From assembly GCA_030824835.1 (NCBI GenBank), contig JAPJRA010000177.1, positions 1 to 7,076 on the forward strand: a stretch of DNA of 7,076 bases, given 5' to 3'. The first letter of the stretch is position 1. Every line of letters starts with the position of its first letter. Shown here one piece after another: positions 1 through 6,190 of the stretch. A program made the translations under genes and the position numbers. This stretch comes from Geminicoccaceae bacterium. Its GTDB lineage: Bacteria > Pseudomonadota > Alphaproteobacteria > Geminicoccales > Geminicoccaceae. A model generated the notes under the pieces. That model saw only the letters and a list, made by a program, of their open reading frames with translations. It made no database searches and was not told the origin of the DNA.

Positions 1-281
1 AGACCGTGTTCATCGAGCTGCCCAACACCAAGATCGAGCTTCTGGGCGTGCTGGGGCAGGATTCGCCGATCCAGGGCTTCCTCGACAAGAATCAGTCCGG
101 TGGCATCCATCACGTTTGCTACGAAGTGGACGACATCCTGGCGGCGCGCGATCGGCTAAAGGCGCAGGGTGCCAGGGTGCTGGGCCCGGGCGAGCCCAAG
201 ATCGGTGCGCACGGCAAGCCGGTGCTGTTCCTACACCCCAAGGACTTCAACGGCACGCTGGTCGAGCTCGAGCAGGCATGA
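1..281 (+). CDS. mce: Methylmalonyl-CoA epimerase, C-terminal part (5' truncated by window edge)
   Basis: This is the last ~92 residues of a VOC/glyoxalase-fold protein best read as methylmalonyl-CoA epimerase. The enzyme interconverts (2R)- and (2S)-methylmalonyl-CoA in the cytosol, feeding propionyl-CoA carbon to methylmalonyl-CoA mutase and succinyl-CoA. The reading frame is open to the window edge, so the GTG at position 6 is an internal valine and not a start. Visible family marks are IELLG near the start, the GGIHHVCYEVDD segment (metal-ligand His region of the second VOC module), the turn GPGEPKIGAHGKPVLFLHPKDFNGTL, and the terminal LVELEQ that supplies the Glu ligand. The stop overlaps the ATG of the DUF1467 gene (ATGA), which indicates translational coupling. 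Another VOC enzyme is possible, but the HHVCYEV and LVELEQ pair and the DUF1467 neighbour favour the epimerase. Confidence 0.9.
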   Translation, partial: TVFIELPNTKIELLGVLGQDSPIQGFLDKNQSGGIHHVCYEVDDILAARDRLKAQGARVLGPGEPKIGAHGKPVLFLHPKDFNGTLVELEQA

Positions 282-514
282 CCCCGGTCGGGGCCGCCAT
301 CACGTTCGTGATGGTGTGGTGGCTATTTTTCTTCATTGCGCTGCCGTTCGGCGTGTCCCCGGAATACGCGCCACAGGCCGGCAATGTCGAGAGCGCGCCG
401 TCGAGGCCGCACCTCCTGCTCAAGGCGGCAGCGGCGACCGTGCTGGCGATCGCGGCCACCTGGGGCATCGCGTGGCTGATGCAGAGCGGCCTGATCGACA
501 TCCGCCCACACTGA
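278..514 (+). CDS. DUF1467 family two-helix membrane protein
   Basis: This is a 78-residue protein of unknown function. Two hydrophobic segments are visible, about residues 6-25 (FVMVWWLFFFIALPFGV) and 48-69 (AAAATVLAIAATWGIAWLM). A polar loop of about 20 residues rich in Pro, Ser and Arg lies between them (SAPSRPHLLLK), so a small inner-membrane hairpin protein is expected. The WWLFFFIALPFGV segment, the loop ending in a Pro-Arg-Pro-like turn, and the position right after the epimerase gene match the alphaproteobacterial DUF1467 family. The ATG at 278 is chosen because it overlaps the epimerase stop by four bases and gives the whole hydrophobic N-terminus; upstream codons in this frame are a shadow of mce. 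No catalytic residues are evident. In related genomes this gene often sits between mce and proS, but here an oxidoreductase follows. Confidence 0.85.
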   Translation: MTPVGAAITFVMVWWLFFFIALPFGVSPEYAPQAGNVESAPSRPHLLLKAAAATVLAIAATWGIAWLMQSGLIDIRPH

Positions 515-537
515 GAGGCGAGCGCGGAGGGGTGAGC

Positions 538-2202
538 ATGGCGTGGACGCCGGTGGCGCCGGAAGGCGCCGAGATCGATCCGACCGATCCTTACCAGCGC
601 GAGGCGCAGACCTTTCCACGCCTGCGGCCGGAGATGGCGACGCGGCTGGGCGGCCACGGGGTCGAGGAGCAGGTGGCCGAGGGCACGCTGCTGTTCGAGC
701 GAGGGCAGCGAAGCGTCGACTTCTTCTTCGTCATCGAGGGCCGGATCGAGGTCTACGAGCGCGATCATGACGGCCTGCCCAACGTGTTCAGCGTGCTGGG
801 CCCCGGCCAGTTCACCGGCGAGCTCGACCTGTTCAACGACCGCGAGATCCTGGTCAGCGCCCGGGCGGCCGTCGACAGCCGGGTGCTGCGGGTGTCGCGG
901 GCCGATTTTCGCCGGCTGGTCAGCGGCGAGCCCGACATCGGCGAGATCATCCTGCGGGCGCTGATCCTGCGCCGGGTCGGCCTGATCCGGCACGGCCACG
1001 GGGGGGTGATCCTGGTCGGCCCCGGCCACGGCGGCGACACGTTGCGCCTGCAGCGGTTCCTGACCCGCAACAACTACCCGCACCGGGTGCTCGACACGGA
1101 GACGGAGGCAGGCGCCGGTGCCTTCCTCGAGTGCTTCTACATCACGCGTGCCGAGCTGCCCGTGGTGATCCTGCCGGGCAACCGGCTGCTGCGGAACCCG
1201 CTGACTCCGGCGCTGGCCGACGCGCTCGGGCTGACCGAGGCTCTGCATCCGGGCCAGGTATACGACGTGGCCGTGATCGGCGCCGGGCCGGCGGGGCTGG
1301 CGAGCGCCGTCTACGCGGCCTCGGAGGGGCTGGACACGATCGTGGTCGAGGGGACGGCGCCTGGCGGGCAGGCCGGGACCAGCTCCAAGATCGAGAACTA
1401 TCTGGGCTTCCCCACCGGCATCTCCGGCCAGGCGCTGGCCGGACGGGCGCAGGTCCAGGCACAGAAGTTCGGGGCCAGGCTCGCGATCTCGCGTGCCGCC
1501 GTCGGGCTGGACTGCGACGGCACGCCGTTCCGGCTGCGCCTCGATGGCGAGCGCGAGATTCTGGCCCGGGCCGTGGTGGTGGCGACGGGAGCGCGCTACC
1601 GGAAGCTCGACGTGGCGAACTATGCCCGGTTCGAGGGGCAGGGCATCCATTATGCCGCCACGGCCATGGAGGCGCGGCTCTGTGGCGGTGAGGAGGTCAT
1701 CGTGGTCGGCGGCGGCAACTCGGCCGGGCAGGCGGCCATGTTCCTGTCGCGCGCGGCCGGGCACGTGCACATCCTGGTGCGCGCGGACGGCCTCGCCGCC
1801 ACCATGTCCGACTATCTGGTGCAGCGGATCCTGTCCTCGCCCCGGATCACCCTGCATGCCCGCACCGAGATCACCGCCCTGGACGGCGACACCGGCCTGC
1901 GCAGCGTCACCTGGACCAACCGTGACAGCGGTGCCAGCGAGACCCGGAAGATCGGCAACGTGTTTGTGATGATCGGTGCCGAGCCCAACACGGACTGGCT
2001 GTGCGGCTGCCTGGAGCTGGACGCCAAGGGCTTCGTCGTCACCGGAGCGGCCGCGGGATCGCCCTATGCTACGTCGCGCGCCGGAGTCTACGCCGTAGGC
2101 GACGTGCGGTCGGGGTCGATCAAGCGGGTGGCATCGAGCGTCGGCGAGGGCTCCGTGGTGGTGGCCGCGTTGCACGGCTTCCTCAATCCAACCGTTGCAT
2201 GA
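538..2202 (+). CDS. Cyclic-nucleotide-binding-like domain fused to a thioredoxin-reductase-like FAD/NAD(P) oxidoreductase lacking the CxxC
   Basis: This 554-residue flavoprotein has three parts. Residues ~28-140 look like a cNMP-binding beta-roll (FFFVIEGRIEVYER, then GQFTGELDLF at 90-99). Residues ~155-232 look like a thioredoxin-fold linker (VILVGPGHGG to LPVVILPG) without a CxxC. Residues ~241-554 form a class II thioredoxin-reductase-like module: FAD Rossmann motif VIGAGPAGLASA (246-257), GGQAGTSSKIENYLGFP, ATGARYRKL, the NAD(P) motif VVGGGNSAG (389-397), and the C-terminal FAD motif YAVGDVRSGSIKRVA (D522). At the usual CATC redox site the sequence is A373-A-T-A376, so dithiol chemistry as in TrxB is not expected. 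It more likely passes electrons from NAD(P)H to an unknown partner. The start ATG at 538 has GGAGGGG at 526-532, and a longer in-frame extension is a shadow of the upstream genes. Spacing of 23 bases from DUF1467 suggests co-transcription. The family is certain; substrate and role are unknown. Confidence 0.92.
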   Translation: MAWTPVAPEGAEIDPTDPYQREAQTFPRLRPEMATRLGGHGVEEQVAEGTLLFERGQRSVDFFFVIEGRIEVYERDHDGLPNVFSVLGPGQFTGELDLFNDREILVSARAAVDSRVLRVSRADFRRLVSGEPDIGEIILRALILRRVGLIRHGHGGVILVGPGHGGDTLRLQRFLTRNNYPHRVLDTETEAGAGAFLECFYITRAELPVVILPGNRLLRNPLTPALADALGLTEALHPGQVYDVAVIGAGPAGLASAVYAASEGLDTIVVEGTAPGGQAGTSSKIENYLGFPTGISGQALAGRAQVQAQKFGARLAISRAAVGLDCDGTPFRLRLDGEREILARAVVVATGARYRKLDVANYARFEGQGIHYAATAMEARLCGGEEVIVVGGGNSAGQAAMFLSRAAGHVHILVRADGLAATMSDYLVQRILSSPRITLHARTEITALDGDTGLRSVTWTNRDSGASETRKIGNVFVMIGAEPNTDWLCGCLELDAKGFVVTGAAAGSPYATSRAGVYAVGDVRSGSIKRVASSVGEGSVVVAALHGFLNPTVA

Positions 2203-2318
2203 GGTTGCTGCGTACCCCGTTGTGCCTGGAGTTACTTCAACAACAAGTTCGGTCAAATTTCGGTGATATGCTTGTCGGTTGTTGTCCTTCCTCGGGCTTT
2301 TTCTTGCTCTTGATTTTT

Positions 2319-2330
2319 CCACCTAGGTGG
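2319..2330. repeat. Perfect 12-bp palindrome CCACCTAGGTGG, possible operator
   Basis: CCACCTAGGTGG is a perfect inverted repeat that ends three bases before the -35 element of the predicted sRNA promoter, centred about 43 bases upstream of the expected transcription start. Such a position suits a regulator-binding site. The core ACCTAGGT recurs at 6174-6181 in the other long intergenic region. The regulator is unknown; a chance palindrome cannot be excluded. Confidence 0.35.
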
Positions 2331-2332
2331 GC

Positions 2333-2361
2333 CTTGCGGCATTCGGAGCGCTCATCTATAT
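2333..2361 (+). promoter_or_regulatory. Predicted housekeeping-sigma promoter of the sRNA
   Basis: CTTGCG (2333-2338) and CTATAT (2356-2361) are separated by exactly 17 bases. This closely matches the CTTGAC-N17-CTATAT consensus described for RpoD promoters in rhizobia and related Alphaproteobacteria. Transcription would begin about 2367-2369, precisely at the first base of the 5' hairpin of the small RNA, which supports both calls. Confidence 0.7.
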
Positions 2362-2366
2362 GAGAG

Positions 2367-2449
2367 GGGTGTCAACGGAGTTTCCCGAGACACCCGACTT
2401 GAGGCGTTTCCTCCCAATTAGAACCGCGGCTCGCTGCCGCGGTTTTTTT
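2367..2449 (+). ncRNA. Trans-acting small RNA, suhB/ar8 (MmgR)-like, ~83 nt
   Basis: The RNA is predicted from structure and flanking signals. Hairpin 1 pairs GGGTGTC (2367-2373) with GACACCC (2389-2395), with an inner CGG/CCG pairing (2376-2378 with 2385-2387). A mostly unpaired stretch follows and contains TTTCCTCCCA (2407-2416), whose CCTCCC core is complementary to Shine-Dalgarno sequences. Hairpin 2 is an intrinsic terminator ending in seven T. A good promoter places its start at the base of hairpin 1. From memory of the family, two hairpins flanking an exposed UUUCCUCCCU-like motif and a length near 80 nt are traits of the alphaproteobacterial ar8/MmgR sRNAs (Rfam suhB). Such RNAs would block translation initiation of target mRNAs, probably with Hfq. 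That it is an sRNA gene is well supported; family membership is less certain and targets are unknown. A leader with early termination before proS is the alternative, but proS has its own promoter downstream. Confidence 0.75.
2422..2449 (+). terminator. Rho-independent terminator of the sRNA
   Basis: AACCGCGG (2422-2429) pairs perfectly over 8 bp with CCGCGGTT (2437-2444) around a seven-base loop. The 3' arm runs into a tract of seven T (2443-2449). It ends the sRNA and also insulates proS from upstream transcription. Confidence 0.9.
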
Positions 2450-2500
2450 GTTGCCGCCTTGGCTATCGGGCGGCGGGCCCGCTCGGCGGCCGCTTTCGCG

Positions 2501-2529
2501 TTGCCGAACGGGGGGCGCGTCCCTAGAGT
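2501..2529 (+). promoter_or_regulatory. Predicted promoter of the proS-lolC/E-lolD operon
   Basis: TTGCCG (2501-2506) and TAGAGT (2524-2529) are spaced by 17 bases, downstream of the sRNA terminator and upstream of proS. Transcription would begin near 2536, giving a leader of roughly 28 bases before the proS ATG. The elements fit alphaproteobacterial housekeeping promoters; no operator is evident. Confidence 0.55.
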
Positions 2530-2563
2530 GCGGCCGCCGTCAACCAGGGGCGATGTGCCGCCG

Positions 2564-3853
2564 ATGCGACTTTCCCGCTACTTCCTGCCCGTGCTCAAGG
2601 ATGCTCCGGCCGACGCCGAGATCGTCTCCCACAAGCTGATGCTGCGGGCGGGCATGATCCAGCAGCTCTCGGCCGGCATCTACAACTGGCTGCCGCTGGG
2701 CTTTGCGGTGCTGAAGAAGGTCGAGCGCATCGTCCGCGAGGAGATGAACGCGGCGGGTGCCATCGAGGTCCTGATGCCGACGATCCAGCCGGCCGACCTG
2801 TGGCGCGAGAGCGGCCGCTACGAGGCCTACGGCAAGGAGATGCTGCGCATCCGCGACCGGCACGAGCGCGACATGCTGTTCGGCCCGACCAACGAGGAAA
2901 ACGTCACCGATATCTTCCGCCGGCACGTGAAGAGCTACCGCCAGCTGCCGCTCAACCTCTACCATATCCAGTGGAAGTTCAGGGACGAGGTACGGCCGCG
3001 GTTCGGCGTGATGCGCGGCCGCGAGTTCCTGATGAAGGACGCCTACAGCTTCGACATCGACCACGAGGCCGGCAGGCGCGCCTACGACAACATGTTCCTG
3101 GCCTACCTGCGCACTTTCAAGCGTATGGGCCTGACAGCGATACCGATGCAGGCCGAGACCGGCCCGATCGGCGGTAACATGAGCCACGAGTTCCAGATCC
3201 TGGCCCAGACCGGCGAGAGCGCCGTCTACTACGATGCCGCGTTCGAGCAGATCGACTTTACCGATCCCGACCTCAAGCCGGAGACGCTGAAGGCCCTCTA
3301 CGCCGCCGCCGACGAGAAGCACGATCCGGCGGCCTGCCCGCTGCCGGCCGACCGCCTGCGCTCGGGCCGGGGCATCGAGGTCGGCCACATCTTCCACTTC
3401 GGCACCAAGTACTCGGACGCGATGGGGGCCAAGGTGATGGGCCCGGACGGGACCGAGGTCGCCGTCGCCATGGGCTCCTACGGCATCGGCGTGTCGCGGC
3501 TGGTGGGGGCCCTGATCGAGGCCTTCCACGACGAGAAGGGCATCGTCTGGCCGGAGAGCGTGGCGCCGTTCCGTGTCGGCCTGGTCAACCTGCGCCCGGA
3601 CGATGCCGCCACCAGCGCCATGGCCGACGATCTCTACGGCCGCCTGCACGCCTGGGGCATCGACGTGCTCATGGACGACCGCGACGAGCGGGCCGGGGTC
3701 AAGTTCGCGACCATGGAGCTGATCGGCCTGCCCTGGCAGGTGACCGTCGGCCCGCGCGGGGTGGCGCAGGATACGGTCGAGCTGAAGAACCGTGCCACCG
3801 GCGAGACCATCACCCTGTCGCCGCCGGCGTTGATGGAGCGTTTCGCCACCTGA
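2564..3853 (+). CDS. proS: Prolyl-tRNA synthetase, short alphaproteobacterial type without the INS editing domain
   Basis: This 429-residue class II synthetase charges tRNA-Pro with proline in the cytosol. The start [12 protein letters not shown] is the usual N-terminus of this type; the weak ribosome site AGGGG lies at 2546-2550, and an in-frame GTG at 2555 is a less likely alternative. Visible parts are [22 protein letters not shown] near residues 26-47, the [11 protein letters not shown] segment, motif 2 [25 protein letters not shown] (139-163), [12 protein letters not shown], motif 3 [10 protein letters not shown] (304-313), and a C-terminal anticodon-binding domain with [14 protein letters not shown]. 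Only about 140 residues separate motifs 2 and 3, so the ~180-residue INS editing insert of the E. coli enzyme (~570 residues) is missing, as is normal in Alphaproteobacteria. Mischarged Ala-tRNA-Pro must then be cleared by a separate deacylase, and none is in the window. Its stop overlaps the lolC/E start. Confidence 0.97.
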   Translation: MRLSRYFLPVLKDAPADAEIVSHKLMLRAGMIQQLSAGIYNWLPLGFAVLKKVERIVREEMNAAGAIEVLMPTIQPADLWRESGRYEAYGKEMLRIRDRHERDMLFGPTNEENVTDIFRRHVKSYRQLPLNLYHIQWKFRDEVRPRFGVMRGREFLMKDAYSFDIDHEAGRRAYDNMFLAYLRTFKRMGLTAIPMQAETGPIGGNMSHEFQILAQTGESAVYYDAAFEQIDFTDPDLKPETLKALYAAADEKHDPAACPLPADRLRSGRGIEVGHIFHFGTKYSDAMGAKVMGPDGTEVAVAMGSYGIGVSRLVGALIEAFHDEKGIVWPESVAPFRVGLVNLRPDDAATSAMADDLYGRLHAWGIDVLMDDRDERAGVKFATMELIGLPWQVTVGPRGVAQDTVELKNRATGETITLSPPALMERFAT

Positions 3854-5100
3854 TGGCCTTCGGACGCTTCGAGCGCCTGGTCGCCTGGCGGTACCTGCGG
3901 CCGACCAGGGGCGAAGGCTTCATCTCGGTCATCGCCGGCTTCGCGCTGGTCGGCATCGCGCTGGGCGTCGGCACGCTGATCGTCGTGCTGGCGGTGATGA
4001 ACGGCTTCCGCCACGAGCTGCTGGGACGGGTGCTCGGCGTCAACGGCCATGCCACCGTGGTGGCCGGACCCGCCGGGATCGCCGACTTCGACCAGCTTGT
4101 GAGCAGGCTGCAGGGGGCTCCGGGCCTCGTCGGCGTGATGCCCTATGTCGAGGGCCAGGTCATGGCCAGCGCCAACGGGATCGCCGCCGGAGCGCTGGTC
4201 CGGGGCGTCCGGCCGGAGGAACTGGAGAAACGCGAGGTGATCGCCTCGCACATCGTCCAGGGCTCGCTCGCCGGCCTCGACGCGCCGGGCACGGCTGCCA
4301 TCGGCAGCCGGATGGCCGAGCGGATGGGGCTGGGCCTCGGCGGGCAGCTGACGCTGATCTCGCCGCAGGGTGCGGCCACCGCGTTCGGCACCGTGCCGCG
4401 CATCAAGACCTTCACCGTGGTCGCGGTGTTCGAGGTCGGGATGTACGAGTACGACAACAGCTTCGTCTTCATCCCGCTGGCGGATGCGCAGGCCTATTTC
4501 CAGCTCCCGGACCGGGTGAACGCGGTCGAGATCATGGTGGCCGACCCCGACCGGATCGGCAGCTACCGCCACGAGCTCACCATGCGGCTGAACGGCCAGG
4601 GCCGGCTGGTCGATTGGCAGCAGCTCAACTCGCACTTCTTTTCGGCGCTCCAGGTCGAGCGCAACGTGATGTTCCTGATCCTGACGCTGATCATCGTGGT
4701 GGCCGCGTTCAACATCATCACCGGCATCACCATGCTGGTGAAGAGCAAGGGCCGCGACATCGCGATCATGCGCTCGATGGGGGCGACGCAAGGGGCGATC
4801 CTGCGGGTCTTCTTCCTCAGCGGCGCCGCCATCGGCGTGGTGGGGACGCTCACGGGCTTCCTGCTCGGGCTGGCCTTCGCGCTCAATATCGGCGCCATCC
4901 GGCGCACGCTGGAGAGCCTCACCGGCACCGAGCTGTGGTCGGCCGAGATCCGCTTCCTGTCCGAGCTGCCGGCCCGGGTGGAGCTCGGCGACGTGATGAG
5001 CGTGGTCACGATGGCGCTCGTGCTGTCGTTCCTCGCCACCATCTACCCGGCCTGGCGCGCGGCCCGGCTCGATCCGGTCGAAGCGCTGCGCTATGAGTGA
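3853..5100 (+). CDS. lolC: Lipoprotein-releasing ABC transporter permease (LolC/LolE family)
   Basis: This 415-residue inner-membrane subunit belongs to the Lol exporter, which extracts outer-membrane lipoproteins from the inner membrane and hands them to LolA. It has the MacB/FtsX-like layout: TM1 ~22-48 (ending in the family motif VMNGF), a large periplasmic domain ~50-265, TM2 ~271-296 ([21 protein letters not shown]), TM3 ~318-344, and TM4 ~381-402. The segment after TM2 reads [18 protein letters not shown], the cytoplasmic coupling helix that contacts LolD. The C-terminus [17 protein letters not shown] is typical. Length matches E. coli LolC and LolE (about 400-414). Only one permease gene is seen, so the transporter may be a homodimer of this subunit, or the partner lies elsewhere; lolC versus lolE cannot be decided. 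It overlaps proS by one base and lolD by eight, which indicates coupled translation. Confidence 0.93.
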   Translation: MAFGRFERLVAWRYLRPTRGEGFISVIAGFALVGIALGVGTLIVVLAVMNGFRHELLGRVLGVNGHATVVAGPAGIADFDQLVSRLQGAPGLVGVMPYVEGQVMASANGIAAGALVRGVRPEELEKREVIASHIVQGSLAGLDAPGTAAIGSRMAERMGLGLGGQLTLISPQGAATAFGTVPRIKTFTVVAVFEVGMYEYDNSFVFIPLADAQAYFQLPDRVNAVEIMVADPDRIGSYRHELTMRLNGQGRLVDWQQLNSHFFSALQVERNVMFLILTLIIVVAAFNIITGITMLVKSKGRDIAIMRSMGATQGAILRVFFLSGAAIGVVGTLTGFLLGLAFALNIGAIRRTLESLTGTELWSAEIRFLSELPARVELGDVMSVVTMALVLSFLATIYPAWRAARLDPVEALRYE

Positions 5101-5791
5101 GCCTGCCGCGGTCCTGACCTTGCGCGGCATCCGGCGGCGGTTCGTGCAGGGGCCGGTGGCACTGGACGTGCTGCAGGGCATCGATCTCGACCTCGGCCGC
5201 GGCACTATCGCTGCCTTGGTCGGCCCGTCCGGCACCGGCAAGTCGACCCTGCTGCACATCGCCGGCCTCTTGGAGCGGCCAAGCGACGGCGAGGTCAGCA
5301 TCGACGGCCGTGCCTGCGGCGGCCTTGGCGACGCCGAGCGGACCCGGCTGCGGCGGGAGCGGATCGGCTTCGTCTACCAGTTCCATCACCTGCTGCCGGA
5401 CTTCACGGCACAGGAGAACGTGGCGATGCCGCTGCTGATCGCGGGGCGTGGCCGCGCGGAATCCGATCGGCGCGCCGTGGCGCTGCTGGAGCGGCTCGGG
5501 CTCGGCCCGCGCTTGGCCCATCGCCCGGCGCGGCTGTCCGGCGGCGAGCAGCAGCGGGTGGCGATCGCCCGGGCGCTGGCCAACGGGCCGGGCCTGATCC
5601 TGGCCGACGAGCCCACGGGCAATCTCGACCCGCACACGGCCGAGGAGGTGTTCGCGATCATGCTGGAGATGGTCCGCGACACCGGCACGGCGGCCCTGAT
5701 CGCCACCCACAATCCGGAACTGGCGGCCCGCATGGACCGCACCTACCGCCTCACCGAAGGCCGGCTCGACGCTGCGCCATCGGCTGCCTAG
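5093..5791 (+). CDS. lolD: Lipoprotein-releasing ABC transporter ATPase LolD
   Basis: This 232-residue ATP-binding subunit powers lipoprotein extraction by the LolC/E permease on the cytoplasmic face of the inner membrane. All nucleotide-binding motifs are intact: Walker [10 protein letters not shown] (44-52), Q-loop [16 protein letters not shown] (Q96) in the form usual for LolD, signature LSGGEQQR (148-155), Walker [13 protein letters not shown] (168-179, catalytic E173), and the H-loop ATHNPELA (H206). The FHHLLPDF stretch after the Q-loop and the size separate it from larger ABC ATPases; MacB- or FtsE-like ATPases are less likely given the permease next door. The ATG at 5093 lies inside the last codons of lolC/E (eight-base overlap), so its translation probably depends on ribosomes finishing the permease. 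It is the last gene of the proS operon as far as seen. Confidence 0.96.
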   Translation: MSEPAAVLTLRGIRRRFVQGPVALDVLQGIDLDLGRGTIAALVGPSGTGKSTLLHIAGLLERPSDGEVSIDGRACGGLGDAERTRLRRERIGFVYQFHHLLPDFTAQENVAMPLLIAGRGRAESDRRAVALLERLGLGPRLAHRPARLSGGEQQRVAIARALANGPGLILADEPTGNLDPHTAEEVFAIMLEMVRDTGTAALIATHNPELAARMDRTYRLTEGRLDAAPSAA

Positions 5792-5821
5792 CGCCACCGC
5801 AGCACCGCCGGATCGACACAT

Positions 5822-5839
5822 GGGCTCGATCGGGAGCCC
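5822..5839 (+). terminator. Hairpin after lolD, possible weak terminator
   Basis: GGGCTC (5822-5827) pairs with GAGCCC (5834-5839) around a six-base loop, 30 bases after the lolD stop. No T-tract follows, so it is not a canonical intrinsic terminator. It may stabilise the 3' end of the operon mRNA or act with Rho. Confidence 0.35.
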
Positions 5840-5908
5840 GTTGCCGCCGATGGGCCAGCCGTCATCGCCAGCCGCGCAGGCGGGCACGGCAGTGGCTCGA
5901 CCTACCGT

Positions 5909-5922
5909 TTGATCTAGATCAG
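5909..5922. promoter_or_regulatory. FNR/FixK-family binding site, TTGATCTAGATCAG
   Basis: The sequence matches the TTGAT-N4-ATCAA consensus of FNR/Anr/FixK regulators at all but the last base, and its core TGATCTAGATCA (5910-5921) is a perfect palindrome. Facing rightward, a start at about 5957 would put the site at the classical -41.5 position, with CAGGAT (5945-5950) as a weak -10. A better-looking -10, TAGGCT (5959-5964), would put it near -55. The likely controlled transcript runs into the AT-rich stretch and perhaps the ORF at 5995; csbD starts almost 400 bases further on. Oxygen- or nitric-oxide-linked control is inferred only. Confidence 0.55.
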
Positions 5923-5994
5923 CGTGCTTGCGCTCGTTTTGCGACAGGATGCGTTTGCTAGGCTCGGTTTTGTCGACTGGGCGTAGGGAGGCGA

Positions 5995-6066
5995 ATGTTG
6001 TCTCGACCTAAAATTCAATTTTCGCGTTTCTATTCTGATATCGATAGCAAAAAAAGAAACTATTGA
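5995..6066 (+). CDS. Possible 23-residue small ORF downstream of the FNR-like site
   Basis: ATG at 5995 begins a 23-codon frame (MLSRPKIQFSRFYSDIDSKKRNY) ending in TGA. A strong Shine-Dalgarno-like AGGGAGG lies at 5985-5991, only three bases from the start, which is closer than ideal. The peptide is basic, polar and not membrane-like, and I do not recognise it. It uses AT-rich codons unlike every other gene here. It could be a leader peptide, a real small protein or chance. The ribosome site and the FNR-like box upstream are the only reasons to list it. Confidence 0.25.
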   Translation: MLSRPKIQFSRFYSDIDSKKRNY

Positions 6067-6190
6067 CGACGTATTTCATTGAGAGCATGCATCATATTCA
6101 GACATCTATGCTTCGAACTTGGTTGTGATGTAAATAACAACCGGCAGCAAAATTGCCGCATGACTTTGGCGGGACCTAGGTAAAAGCGTC

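Larger units (their letters stand above)
2203..2366. other. Non-coding leader region between the oxidoreductase and the sRNA
   Basis: No convincing gene is present. The segment is less GC-rich than its surroundings and pyrimidine-rich toward 2285-2320. It contains an imperfect inverted repeat: CAACAACAAG at 2238-2247 pairs with CTTG (2271-2274) and TTGTTG (2279-2284), leaving a four-base bulge and a ~23-base loop. No clean T-tract follows the stem, so it is not a textbook intrinsic terminator, although it lies where transcription from the oxidoreductase gene should end. The 3' part carries a 12-bp palindrome and the promoter of the sRNA, listed separately. Confidence 0.5.

Noticed and set aside
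247..2322. 691-codon open frame on the - strand
   Set aside because: It lies antisense to the DUF1467 and oxidoreductase genes, and its translation is low-complexity Arg/Gly/Ala/His-rich with no recognisable domain. High GC content keeps the antisense frame open.
2268..2363. 31-residue frame (MLVGCCPSSGFF...) before the sRNA
   Set aside because: Poor ribosome site, and its 3' part covers the sRNA promoter. The lipobox-like LVGC is too near the start for a signal peptide.
2327..2563. Upstream in-frame extension of proS
   Set aside because: It would run through the sRNA and its terminator, and the added residues have no similarity to ProRS. The start [12 protein letters not shown] is typical of the family.
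2540..3649. 369-codon open frame on the - strand over proS
   Set aside because: Shadow of proS; no domain, and its start and end have no regulatory context.
3634..5301. 555-codon open frame on the - strand
   Set aside because: It is antisense to proS, lolC/E and lolD, all of which have intact family motifs on the + strand. The translation is rich in His, Asp and Arg and looks like a GC shadow.
6063..6098. TTGACG followed by CATATT as a promoter
   Set aside because: The spacing is 24 bases, far from 17, and no sensible gene start follows. No hexamer at the correct distance resembles a -10.
6087..6128. 13-codon frame starting ATGCATCAT
   Set aside because: Too short, with no good ribosome site; it overlaps the start of a small hairpin.
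6121..6158. Two adjacent small hairpins as a terminator or CRISPR-like unit
   Set aside because: Stems of five to six base pairs, no T-tract and no repetition elsewhere, so neither interpretation holds.
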